From Triatoma infestans (lineage: Eukaryota > Arthropoda > Insecta > Hemiptera > Reduviidae): a stretch of 64,000 nucleotides of DNA. Both the position numbers and the translations under genes were made by a program. The stretch lies in contig JAAEAF010002693.1 in the NCBI GenBank assembly GCA_011037195.1, positions 1 to 64,000 on the forward strand. Direction: 5' to 3'. Positions 1-9,515 of this stretch are shown here, piece after piece. Below the pieces are notes generated by a model. That model was not told the DNA's origin. It searched no databases and saw only the letters and a program-made list of their open reading frames with translations. Position 1 is the stretch's first letter, and the number at the start of each line of letters is the position of its first letter.

Positions 1-475
1 TGTGGAGCTAAAAATATCATTTCCTTCGAACTTCGAATTTGCAATATATATTTAGTTTCCATCAATATTAAACATCTGTGAGACTTATACTATAGTTGAA
101 TGCACATTTGAGAATAATCAAAAAACGCAATCTGTTCAATAATTCAAAATAGACAAAGCTAGGAATTGTTTTGTTTTCACGAAAGTATAGATTCTATGAT
201 ATAGATTTCAATAATATATAGTACCCATCAATATTTAATTAAGGTCAAATTTAATTTATACAACATATTTCCATATAGCTTCTTTTTTTTTTTTTTTTAA
301 TATTAAACGAAGTTTCTTGTTTTTCTCAGACCTAAAAACCCAGCCTGAGAAAAATCTAATGTCTCCTCATTCCTAGAAACACTTCGAAACGATTTTTCTC
401 AGAAACATGTTTCAAATAATAGTGATGTTTGCAATAGACCTACGAAGCGTAAGGAAAATTATTACAGTCATTTGA
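1..475. other. AT-rich non-coding stretch
   Basis: I see no gene here. It is AT-rich with a poly-T run near 281-298. Positions 177-266 are a block that recurs at 2008-2104, listed separately. Confidence 0.6.
177..266 (+). repeat. Direct repeat block A, first copy
   Basis: About 90 bp reading from 'cgaaagtatagatt' to 'tacaacatatttccata' recurs at 2008-2104 with few differences. A second shared block (B, 1646-1770 and 2908-3032) follows in the same order. The order A-B-A'-B' points to an old tandem duplication of a 1-2 kb unit whose interior has since diverged. Confidence 0.75.
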
Positions 476-681
476 GGGAAGGGATTTACTCAACGCAGAG
501 GTTCCTAGTTCGAGTCCAGCAATGCTGCCCATAGATTTTTCTTTTCCTAGGAGCCTCAAGGCTAACTGTCCGGTGATGGGCAGTATTGTCTGTAAAGAAG
601 AAAACTATTGTCTGGAAGCTGGCAGTGCACTGAGAAGGGTCAGGGAGCCATGTAGATAGAAGTTGACTCACCTTGAATTTA
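476..681 (+). repeat. tRNA-derived SINE, copy 1
   Basis: Degenerate copy of the window's SINE family. A weak box A lies near 483, a box-B-like 'tagttcgagtccagc' follows, and then comes the family body (cctaggagcctc, gtgatgggcagt, gcagtgcactgag). Plus orientation. Box A is decayed, so this is an old copy. Confidence 0.7.
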
Positions 682-689
682 AAAAAATG

Positions 690-1060
690 AAGAAAATCAA
701 AGCCTATTTCCAGAAAATCAGAAAATACTGAAAAATATATTTAATAAAATGATCCTTTCGTTTGAGCAATTTTGACAGATAACTTCTAATCGGTTCCTAT
801 ATTGGATATCCATACAGAATGTCCAGTTCGAATTTCGAGCAATTTTTTTCGTTTTGGAACTATGATGTCTGATACCAAATATTTAGAACGCCATTTTCAG
901 ACTAAGAGGACTCCAAAATCTTTATATCCGGTAAAAATTCAAATTCGAAAATGTAACATAATTCATAATATTTTCTGAAGTAAGAGAAAGTTGTAAAATG
1001 AAAAAAGAAAATCTGGTAAGAAACACTTACAGGACTTTTTCTTACCTCAAATTCTAAATG
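690..1060 (+). repeat. ACTTTCTCTTAC-family fragments
   Basis: 690-900 matches the middle of the family: 'tttgagcaattttgacagat', then 'aatttcgagcaatttttttcg'. 995-1060 resembles its left end (aatctggtaagaaacacttac, then tttttcttac). Both are partial and non-coding. Confidence 0.6.
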
Positions 1061-1645
1061 AAATATTTGCTTCAAACTGTGGATTTCAGTTAAACATTTA
1101 GCTGCTAACAATGTTAAAACAATGACCTATAATGTAATGAAATACACTTTACAACCACTCCATTTAAATCAATCAATCAATCAATCAATCTTTACAGAAA
1201 AAAATTTCCAACCAAATGATAGTTTGAAGCCAATGAAGAGTCTTGGTGTCTTTATTGGGAAAATTATGGGAATATTAAAAAAATCTTTATTGGGTTCAGT
1301 AAAAACCTTTCAAACTCGAGATCTTTGAGAACATATTTAACATTCTTATTAACATATTATATAGGTAGTAACATTGGTTAATTAATTGAAACATTTTGGG
1401 CACTTTAATGAGATTGTCTCGAGTGTCAATCCTCTCTCACCTCCAAAAAACCCCTCCAAGAATCAATTTCTCCAGAAATATTTTTAAAAATAATAATAAT
1501 AATTATTATTATTATTATTATATAAAATTTATTGATGAAAATTAAAAAATGAGCTTTTGAGAAAATTAAAAAACAAAAAAAAAACAACCATCCGTTCTGT
1601 AGCAAATGGGACATCTAGTTAAAAGAGCTTTTGTTTATAAATGTC
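1061..1645. other. AT-rich DNA with microsatellites
   Basis: No gene seen. A short (TCAA)n run lies at about 1167-1190. At 1490-1520 an (AAT)n run is followed directly by an (ATT)n run, which makes a perfect inverted repeat able to form an AT-only hairpin. Confidence 0.6.
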
Positions 1646-1770
1646 CGAAATTTTGGTTCAAGACCTTTGTTCGGAATAGTAAATATGTGGAATAGCTTAG
1701 GCTATTACCCTTTAATTTTATGATCCGATTTGTTCGGTGAATCTTAGGTGGGCTGGTTCTCGGGTCTGAG
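1646..1770 (+). repeat. Direct repeat block B, first copy
   Basis: About 125 bp, starting 'aaattttggttcaagacc' and ending 'ttctcgggtctga', recurs almost unchanged at 2908-3032. The closeness of the pair suggests a younger event than the divergent DNA between them. Confidence 0.85.
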
Positions 1771-2007
1771 CTTGTAATCTCCAAACGGATTCCATCATCT
1801 TTAAGATATGCTGTTCACCTGTATATAAGTACATACAAACATAAAAATATACGCACATATACACAGATCAGTTTTCTAATTGCGATTATTTTTCATACTC
1901 AAGAAAAAGCTGTTTTCTTGTCGGTGAATACTGAAATTTAGAAACTTTGACAAGAACGTAAAATTAAAATAAAAAAAATTAAAGAAGTATAAAAACACCA
2001 TCGTATA

Positions 2008-2104
2008 GATTCTCGAAAGTATAGATTTCATGATGTAGATTTCAATAATATATAGTACCTTTCAATATTTAATTAAGGTCAAATTTAATTTATACAACAT
2101 ACTT
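2008..2104 (+). repeat. Direct repeat block A, second copy
   Basis: Second copy of the block at 177-266 in the same orientation, with a handful of substitutions. Confidence 0.75.
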
Positions 2105-2662
2105 CCATACGGCCATTTTTATTTATAAATAATAAAGGAAGTTTGTTATTCTTCTTAGACCTAACCAGCCGTCTTTATTAATAAATAATTACAATCTATA
2201 GAAACATATATTTACTATTTAATTTGTTTTTAAATTCAATTGTTACTTTTGAATTAATAAATTTATTTATCTAGAATTTCCATTGTTTATTTTAAAAATT
2301 AATAAAATAAAACAATAAAAGAATGAAAAATTTCTTTGGATAAATTAACAATCAGGTGCAAAACACTCAGGCGGCTTTGGCGCTTACTGCAATTTAAAGT
2401 GTAATATTGATAGATTTCCTTTAATCCAAGAATTATTATTGTTTATTGATAAAAAGTTTATATTTTTTTTTTTCTTATCCATGATTCGACTATTCAGCCA
2501 TTCTATGTTAGCTAAGTTAAAAAGGCTGCGCTGGCGATTAATGTTGTTCGTTAAGTTGGATATCGCATGAGACCCACTATCGCAATAGCTTCACCACCTA
2601 TTTCAAGATAATAGAGCTTCAACCATAATAAAGAAACCATGATTTCTTTCGAAAATAACCAT

Positions 2663-2759
2663 TTGTGAAACACTTGCAACACTTTCTCTAATTGCAGCTT
2701 GTAGAGTTATAATTGATAAATTGTCTTCAAACTTATAATCTAGGCGTAAGAGAAAGTAA
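2663..2759 (+). repeat. Miniature derivative of the ACTTTCTCTTAC family
   Basis: Only about 100 bp but it has both family ends. The left end is 'gtgaaacacttgcaacactttctct' in the family form and the right end is 'gtaagagaaagtaa', with almost all of the middle missing. It looks like an internal-deletion derivative. Confidence 0.6.
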
Positions 2760-2907
2760 AAAAATCGCACGAAACTTTTCAATAATGTACTGGACATTGC
2801 GGTTTAATAGTACACCTCTAGTGGGGCTCGTGCCAGCTACCTTTTATAGTTTATGAGACGGAGAAAGAAGCACCCATCCATTTTATAACATACTGCTTGG
2901 GTTGTGA

Positions 2908-3032
2908 GGAAATTTTGGTTCAAGACCTTTGTTCGGAATAGTAAATATGTGGAATAGCTTAGGCTATTACCCTTTAATTTTATGATCCGATTTGCTCGGT
3001 GAATCTTAGGTGGGCTGGTTCTCGGGTCTGAA
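2908..3032 (+). repeat. Direct repeat block B, second copy
   Basis: Near-identical to 1646-1770 in the same orientation. Confidence 0.85.
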
Positions 3033-3729
3033 TTTTTGTTCTAGAACCAGTTTGTTGTTATTTTTCTTTGGGGTAGCTATATAGGCTCAGTGGGTCTTTG
3101 GATTGCGTAGGGTTTGGTTCCTACCCACAGACGAATAATAATTGTTGTCTCTTTTAAAGGTATTCCTTGGTTTTACAGCTCATTATCCCTTTATTTATTA
3201 AATGTCTCTCGTAGAAGTATTGCAAAACTATTGTTTTGTGCAGATGGTGAATTAATGCAAAAAATGTGGTAAATTAATATGATACAACGTCCAAGGTTAT
3301 TTGACTTTTGCAAATTATAAATAAAGAAAAGTAGGCTTTAGCAGCTATTACAATAGTCTTACTTACAAAACACACACACACACACACACATACACACTAC
3401 ATTGGGCATGTATGGTAGTTGATGTATTCAACTGTGTATTTGGTTCTAGCGCGCCCATACAAACAAACTTTAACTTACCATTATATATATCTATCACTTC
3501 CACCTGTGCTTTTAAAAAGATTAAAAAAAACAATATAGATTACCAGGCTCTCCACTCAAAGTATTATAGCTTACTCACAATAGATATTGCATCATTCAGT
3601 TTTAATCCAATTTCTTCACATGTGTCTACTTATGATGAGAGCCATTCCTTAAAATGCATTTTATTTAGTTGTCATACAGCTGTAAGAAAAAGTATTATGA
3701 AATCGTGTCAAATTTTACAAAACTGAGTG
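3033..3729. other. AT-rich DNA with a CA microsatellite
   Basis: A (CA)n tract lies at about 3370-3390. A 104-codon open frame at 3412-3726 has no recognisable domain and AT-driven composition. I do not regard it as a gene. Confidence 0.55.
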
Positions 3730-4055
3730 TTCACTCCGGAAATACATGTTTTGCGGTCCCCTGAGTGCGAAAAATGGAATTTAGAAATCAGACTCTGATA
3801 TGTGTGTAATGTGGCCAACATAACTCAAAAATGAAAAGTTACAGAAAGCTGAAACTGGATATTTGGTTTAGTTATTATCAGGGGGGGGCGCCAACAATGT
3901 TTTGGCCAGATGTTCCACTTTACTACATAGATTTTTCAATTTGTTTGCGATTTTATAGGAAAATGGGTTCAACAATTTTTTCTTTTCCGACATTTCAAGT
4001 GATCATGAGAAGAGAACTTTTATTTGAATCATTTTTCCTTTGGGAAAATTAATTT
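3730..4055 (-). repeat. ACTTTCTCTTAC-family copy, partial
   Basis: Minus-strand partial copy. It matches the family around the phrases that read on the minus strand as 'ggaaaaatgattcaaataaa' and, further on, 'ggatatccagtttcagct'. A 73-codon frame inside it (3831-4052) is repeat sequence. Confidence 0.6.
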
Positions 4056-4290
4056 GAGTTTTTCATAATTTAGAGGCCTTTCTAAAGTACAGTTTCAATA
4101 TATTGAAACGTTTTTCCCTCTGAACTAGCTACTGCAACTAGTTTCTAAGTGGGTTCGTTTAGATAAAACACTCTAAAGTTCAATTAGAAAAACACCAACT
4201 CATTGTTTAACACAATAAACTACAATAAAGCACTTAATAATACTTAATACACAGTTTAAAACTGTGAACAACAAAAGTTCTCTTATTTCA

Positions 4291-4300
4291 CTTTTTTATA
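4291..4300 (-). promoter_or_regulatory. TATA box of the solo LTR
   Basis: TATAAAAAAG on the minus strand. About 30 bp downstream (near 4270-4265) is 'ttcacagt', a rough match to the arthropod initiator. Strand and place agree with the LTR orientation given by its ends. Confidence 0.5.
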
Positions 4301-4388
4301 GATTTCACAAACGCGCGTAACAAGACTGTGTGTAAACTGACTAGACTTCAGCAGTTGTTCACTATTTAAAGCAATGGAGAAGGATCTT

Positions 4389-4401
4389 GAAACTTCTAGA
4401 A
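4389..4401 (-). promoter_or_regulatory. Heat-shock-element-like site in the LTR
   Basis: The plus strand reads GAA-AC-TTC-TA-GAA at 4389-4401, followed by CA-TTA. That is three perfect alternating nGAAn pentamers plus a partial fourth, the consensus for heat-shock factor binding. It lies about 90 bp upstream of the LTR's TATA box, a normal promoter distance. Heat response is inferred, not shown. Confidence 0.55.
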
Positions 4402-4510
4402 CATTATGAAAAGAGCTAGAGTGCGCCGCCAGCGCTTCCTAGCGGCCACTAGGAGAACTTGAGGTACCTGCTTTCTCTCCTAGATGGCACCAGTGGCTGC
4501 GTTACAATAT

Positions 4511-5195
4511 TACGTGATGGCTCTACCGATTGATTCATAAGTAAAATTAATAACATAAGATTTTTTATAAAATTTATTTATTGATCAATCTATCTCGATT
4601 TTATTTAATAACATTAGACAATATTTTTTTTTTTTACTTAGAAAATAAATATTGCTATTTGTAGCTCTATTTATGGTTTTTATTAAATCTGGTATGAAAC
4701 TTGACTTTCACTTAAGGCAGTTAATATAATAATAAATTGGCAAATTCAATTGTAATTTTTTTCAATTTTTACCTAAACTTAAATCTGCTGTTATAAAACA
4801 AAACAAAACAAAGTCCCGTGTTGCCTTCAACAAAACGAACAAAGAAAAAAACAACATGTGCAACAATTTTAGGAAATTTAAGTGCTCCATAAAAATCAAT
4901 TTTTTATAGAAAAACAAATTGTATTATATAAAAATGATAGGTATTCATTTTCAATAAGCATTCGAACATTCAAGTAGAACATCGTTAAGGGGCCATTTAG
5001 GTGAAAATTCCAGAACGGAATCTTGAAGGTTATACTGTTGAGGCGCATTCATTAAATGATTTTTTTTTCAAAATTGTAATTCAGCCATACTTTTAATATA
5101 CCTTAATATAATGTAGATGATACAATCGTACCATAAATCCTGGTGAAGTACTTTAGATAAAGCTTAACTTAGAACTCATCTGGATGCCTTAAAAA
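4511..5195. other. AT-rich non-coding stretch
   Basis: I see no gene, RNA or recognisable element in this stretch. Confidence 0.5.
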
Positions 5196-5207
5196 AAACA
5201 AAAAAAA

Positions 5208-6047
5208 ACCTGGTATGAAACACTCACACAACTTTCTCTTACTCCAATTCTCAAAATTATAATTGACAAATTTTATATTGTGTGCCAAATTTATGAAATT
5301 CATCGAAAAACTGTCAAGTAAAAGCGCACTTCCGGTTTACTAATTTTCTCGAAACTCGGAATTTCGGCCAAATATTTAGTACTAATTAATTTTGTTTGGA
5401 TGATAGAATTGTATAATCAACTATAATAGCACTTAAGAGAAAAACAGAACCCCACCGCTCCTCAAAAAGTGCCCTTAAAATGAATTTTTCCAGAGAAATG
5501 TTTTAAATAGAAGTTGTAGATCTTTGTATGTTTAGTTTATGTATGAAGTTCCAAGAAAATCGTCTGAGATATTTTTCAGAAAATCGCGAAAAAGTGAAAA
5601 AATCATTTAGTAAAGTGGTAATGTAAACGCACTTGCGGTTATCCGATTTTTTCGAAACTCGGAATTTCAACAACATATTCAATTATAATTAATATTATTT
5701 AGATGATAAAATTGTCTAATAAACTGAAACAGCACTTTTAGATGAACCTAACCCCACCCCTCCCCCAGAAGTTCTCTTAAATGAATTTTCCCAGGAAAAT
5801 GTTTCAAATAAAAATTGTAGCTCTTTGTATGTGTAGTTGATTTAACAAAAGAAAATTGTTGGAGCCATTTTTGAGAAAATCGCAAAAACGTAGAAAAAAA
5901 CTTGTAAAGTGGTACTTCCGATTGAGGAATTTTGACAGATGACCCCTGTAGGATCCCATGGTGATAACTAAACGGAATATTAAGTTTGAACTTTCTACGA
6001 TTTTTCGTATTTGAGCTATGCTGTTCAAATACACACACACACGCACA

Positions 6048-6109
<62 letters not shown>

Positions 6110-6235
6110 CACACAGACCATCTACTAAAAACCACTTTTTTGGACTCAAAACGGATATTTCTGGTGAAATCTTGATATCGAAAATTTGACACGATTACAA
6201 TACTTCCTCTTTCTAAGAGTAAGAGAAAGTAAAAA
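5208..6235 (+). repeat. ACTTTCTCTTAC-family copy, long, with internal duplication
   Basis: The left end 'tgaaacactcacacaactt' begins near 5214 and the right end 'gtaagagaaagta' finishes near 6234. A segment of about 310 bp, from 'cacttccggtttac' and 'tttctcgaaactcggaattt' onward, occurs twice in tandem (about 5318-5625 and 5628-5935). This makes the copy about 300 bp longer than the copy at 61995-62700. No protein is encoded; frames across the CA tract are artefacts. Confidence 0.75.
6030..6110. repeat. (CA)n/(TA)n microsatellite
   Basis: About 70 bp of CA units followed by a short TA run. It sits at the family's standard microsatellite place, just after the phrase like 'tttgagctatgctgttcaa'. 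Confidence 0.95.
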
Positions 6236-6289
6236 TGAATGTTGCAAATATATCTACATATTTAAGTATATATAGATAGTATAAAAATT

Positions 6290-6485
6290 GTTGAAACCTT
6301 TTTTTTGAAAATCATGAAAAAAGAAAAAAAAAAACATTCAGTAAAAGTGGCACTTTCGGTTAACACATTTTGGCCGACATCTTTGTGTAAGACCGTGTTT
6401 AGGTGGTCCTAATCAAATTGAAGTCACACGCGAATTTTTTGTTTTTTGAGAAATTTTGTACAGAACAGAAGACGCTGATACACGC

Positions 6486-6525
<40 letters not shown>

Positions 6526-6530
6526 GTGTT
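6290..6530 (+). repeat. ACTTTCTCTTAC-family partial copy with (CA)n at 6481-6522
   Basis: Matches the middle of the family (agtaaaagtggcactttcgg, then 'ttttggccgacat'). Its CA tract sits at the same relative place as in the other copies. Confidence 0.6.
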
Positions 6531-6639
6531 ATCACACTCTCTCATCCTTTTTGTTGAAAACATTTCTCTCGTTGTCACGAGATTTTTGGAAAAATTACAA
6601 AGATAGGGAATTAATAATAACAAAGTACAATTCAGCACT

Positions 6640-8119
6640 ATATTCTCTTCATTGGCAAATAATTTTAATACAGAAGCTCAACCTTATTTAAAACTAAATC
6701 TTCCAATAGACATTGCTAGGACGATAGCACAGTTAAGAACAAACAATAAACACCTTACAGTATTAAATATCAATAGGTCCAAATATACGCCATCACACCA
6801 GCCAAGCTGTGTACTATCTGCAATCTGAACCTGCCCGAAGTCAATCATATTTTTTTCGTTTATCCAGTATATAACGGTTTGAGGAATAAAATATTATTAG
6901 GTGATTAGAATTTAATTAGTTTATTACAGGACTGCAATAAGTCTAAATTATTCCAGATTTATATATTTCTTAAAAATGCTATGGAGATAAGGTCCTTCAT
7001 TATTAATGAGTAAAAAAAATGTATATAAATATATAAAATGTATGTATAAGTATTTTATTGCTGGTTGAATTTTTAGAACAATAATTTTTTCAAATATTTC
7101 AAATTTTTCTGGACCCACTTTATTAAGCATATACATATATGTAAATCTAGGTTGAAATTTATTTTTTTCTTTGTGTAATTTCAATGTATATATTCAAGTA
7201 GTATATGTTCTTCATTTTGTTTATATCTTTTTTTTTTTATAAGGCAAGACTTCTTTGTATAGGGGAAACCCTAAAGACAAATATATAAATAATAAGAAAT
7301 TATTAATAACATAGTCCTACAGAGAAGTCTTTCAGTATTTAATCTAATTTGTCACAGATTGCGAAATAAAAGTTTAGGATCGATATTTAATAGCATACGG
7401 TTAATTCTAAATCAATTACAGTTTAGTTTTACAGAATTACATTATTAGTACTTATTAATTAAAAAAAAGATTACTTTGCTGTGGCTAATAAAAAAAAAAT
7501 ATAACCAAATAAATTGGTCAATTATAATTGCTTTATTGCACAATAGAGGAAATTATCATTAGTTTTATATTCTTTATATCTGCATTTTAGTTTCCAGATT
7601 AATAATTGATCTACATGGGTAGTTTTCAGATAAAGAAAAAAAGAATGTAAGCCTACTTGACTCACTATAATGCTGTTTTTGATTAGTAAATGTGGACAAA
7701 ACTAGTTATAAGATTGATAGGCATAAAATGGAATTATAAGATTTAACATGTTAATTATTGAGATCAAACTATTTTAAGGTAAGTGGAGAGAAATTGGTTA
7801 ACGATAATGCTATATACAATATTGAGCAAAACCAGAACTATTATATGCACGTTGAATGTTGGCTGGGGGTATAAGAGATACTTCAGACTTGGATTATCAG
7901 TTATGAAGAAGGGTAGGCAACCAGCCAAGCATATCTAACAAGATACTGTACCCTCAGATGAGATCGACATTTCTACTAAATCTTATATAGAGCTGTGTGA
8001 CGTCACAACAATTTGAGCAACATTCCTCTTACGTCTATTTTATCTTTTCTTCGCTCTTACTCTCATGTTATCAAAGAATTGTGTTCTTTATTTTGGAATA
8101 TTTATATTTTTGATATGTG
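6640..8119. other. AT-rich non-coding stretch
   Basis: About 1.5 kb in which I see no gene or domain. A left-end fragment of the abundant repeat (tctggtgtgaaacactcact) begins near 8134. Confidence 0.5.
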
Positions 8120-8359
8120 AAGAAAAAAAAAAATCTGGTGTGAAACACTCACTCAAATGTACATATTAACACACATATATAAAATGACAAATTTTCTTTA
8201 AACATCGATTATTACTCATTGGTCCAGGACATAAATATGGAAGTAATGATGGGAGAGGCAGTGGTAGCAGTAGTGATTATATGGTAGTCCAGTAAAGAGC
8301 CCCCAATAACAATGAACATTAACATTTGAAATTTGTCACAAATTCTGCAGAACTACCTA

Positions 8360-8553
8360 AAATCTGATAGCTCGTTGGACTCTTATGCGGAGATCTCGGG
8401 TTCGAGTCCAGTGCTATTCCCCTATCCACTTAGACTTCCTAGGATCCTCTACAGCTAACTCTTCGGTGATAGACAGTGTAGTCTGCAGCGAGAAAGAACG
8501 CTATACAAGATTCCGCGCGCAAGTGACCATAACTGTTGACGTGCTCTAAATTA
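8360..8553 (+). repeat. tRNA-derived SINE, copy 2
   Basis: Box B 'gggttcgagtccagtg' lies at about 8398-8413, preceded by 'ttggactcttatgcggagat'. The family body follows (acttcctaggatcctc, ggtgatagacagtg), ending near 'gttgacgtgctctaaa'. Box A is truncated to 'gatagctcg'. Confidence 0.8.
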
Positions 8554-8628
8554 AAATATATATCGGAAAAATGTTGAAATAAGAGTCTTAATACTGAAAG
8601 TTTCATCCGTGCAGTTACTATTGTCCAA

Positions 8629-8880
8629 CATCAGAGACATTCTCCGTGGTAGCCTGCTTCATTTTGTGGTCATCGACCGGTTTCGGGCGGTATGCCCACA
8701 CACACACTCAGTGTAATCTAAATTTGCTCTCTGCAAGTCTGTGTTGTCACATTGTCTGAAAAACGCATCCTGAAGATGGGCGAACGCCCGAAACAGGTCG
8801 ATGACCACAAAATGAAGCAGGCTACCACGGAGAATGTTTCTGATGCTTTCCAGCTCTGCGGAACCAACACCACAACAGTA
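8629..8880. mobile_element. Small inverted-arm element with hammerhead-like core
   Basis: The left arm (8629-8695) and right arm (8778-8845) are reverse complements with about three mismatches in roughly 68 bp. They are separated by about 80 bp containing 'agtctgtgttgtcaca' and 'gaaaaacgcatcctgaagat'. The right side continues 'ctttccagctctgcggaacc'. A second copy of the same layout lies in opposite orientation at 51290-51515, and a half copy at 35101-35215. No coding capacity, so non-autonomous. The tail resembles the hairpin tails of Penelope-like elements. Confidence 0.7.
8766..8803 (+). ncRNA. Hammerhead-ribozyme-like motif
   Basis: Stem I CATC (8766-8769) pairs with GATG (8800-8803). The core is CTGAAGA (8770-8776), matching CUGANGA. 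Stem II GGGC/GCCC (8778-8781 and 8786-8789) leaves an extra T at 8777. Then GAAAC and GGTC follow, so the expected GUC cleavage triplet is present. Stem III is the weak point: in this copy ACAGGT has no proper self-pairing and no loop. The arrangement fits a decayed or dimer-type hammerhead. Activity is untested. Confidence 0.4.
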
Positions 8881-8889
8881 TTGTACAAG

Positions 8890-9365
8890 TTTAAAGAAAA
8901 TTATACAGTTGTTTTCGAGAAAATATAAAAAATTTCAAAATACCAAAGGTATTATACCTAAGGTAAATACCTAAGGCGCTTCCGATAAATTAATCTTTTT
9001 TAAAATTTGGAATCTTGGCAATGCTTTTAATCGATCAATATTAATACTATATATGTAGTAGAACCATATATAGTTACTGAATGATACTCCGCCCCCCCAA
9101 AGAATAATCTCCAAAAAATGAATGTCCGAAAGAAAATGTTTCAAATAAAAGTGAAAGGTATTTATATCTGAAGTTGAAAGAAAAAACATTAGAGCCGTTT
9201 TCATGAAAATTAATGAAACCTTAAACGAAAAATGCCTAAAATCGTTTAGGCATTCACTTTCTATTAGTGGCCTTTTTGCCCTAAACCTTCATGTCAAATG
9301 CGATAACAGTTCCAAAACGAAATTCCAAGTTTCAAGCTTTCTGCAATTTGTTCATTTTTGAGATA
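8890..9365 (+). repeat. ACTTTCTCTTAC-family copy, partial
   Basis: Matches the middle of the family: 'gcgcttccgat', 'gtttcaaataaaagtgaaag', 'gagccgttttcatgaaaat', then 'aacgaaattccaagtttcaa' and 'ttcatttttgagatat'. Both ends are missing. Confidence 0.6.
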
Positions 9366-9410
9366 TTTTTCAATTATCTAATAATGTCAGATTAAGTATC
9401 TTACTAATTA

Positions 9411-9412
<2 letters not shown>

Positions 9413-9442
<30 letters not shown>
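9413..9442. repeat. (TC)n microsatellite
   Basis: About 30 bp of TC units followed by AT-rich simple sequence to about 9515. Confidence 0.9.
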
Positions 9443-9515
9443 AAATGAATATATATAAAATTTAGAATATATTAGTAATATATATATCTAATACTTTATA
9501 TATATATATATCTAA

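Larger units (their letters stand above)
4104..4506 (-). mobile_element. Solo LTR (403 bp) with 4-bp target-site duplication
   Basis: Read on the minus strand the block starts TGTAACG and ends CGTTTCA, so it has TG...CA ends. It is flanked on both sides by ATAT (4100-4103 and 4507-4510), a perfect 4-bp target-site duplication. On the minus strand it carries a heat-shock-type site, then a TATA box (4300-4291), then a transcribed-looking region. This is the layout of a retrotransposon LTR. No internal coding region or partner LTR lies beside it, so it is a solo LTR left by recombination. The family (Gypsy, Pao or Copia) cannot be told from the LTR alone. Confidence 0.7.

Noticed and set aside
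5748..6189. Long open frames across the CA tract on both strands
   Set aside because: They are dinucleotide repeat read as Cys-Val or Thr-His runs within a non-coding repeat family; no start, domain or splice context supports them.
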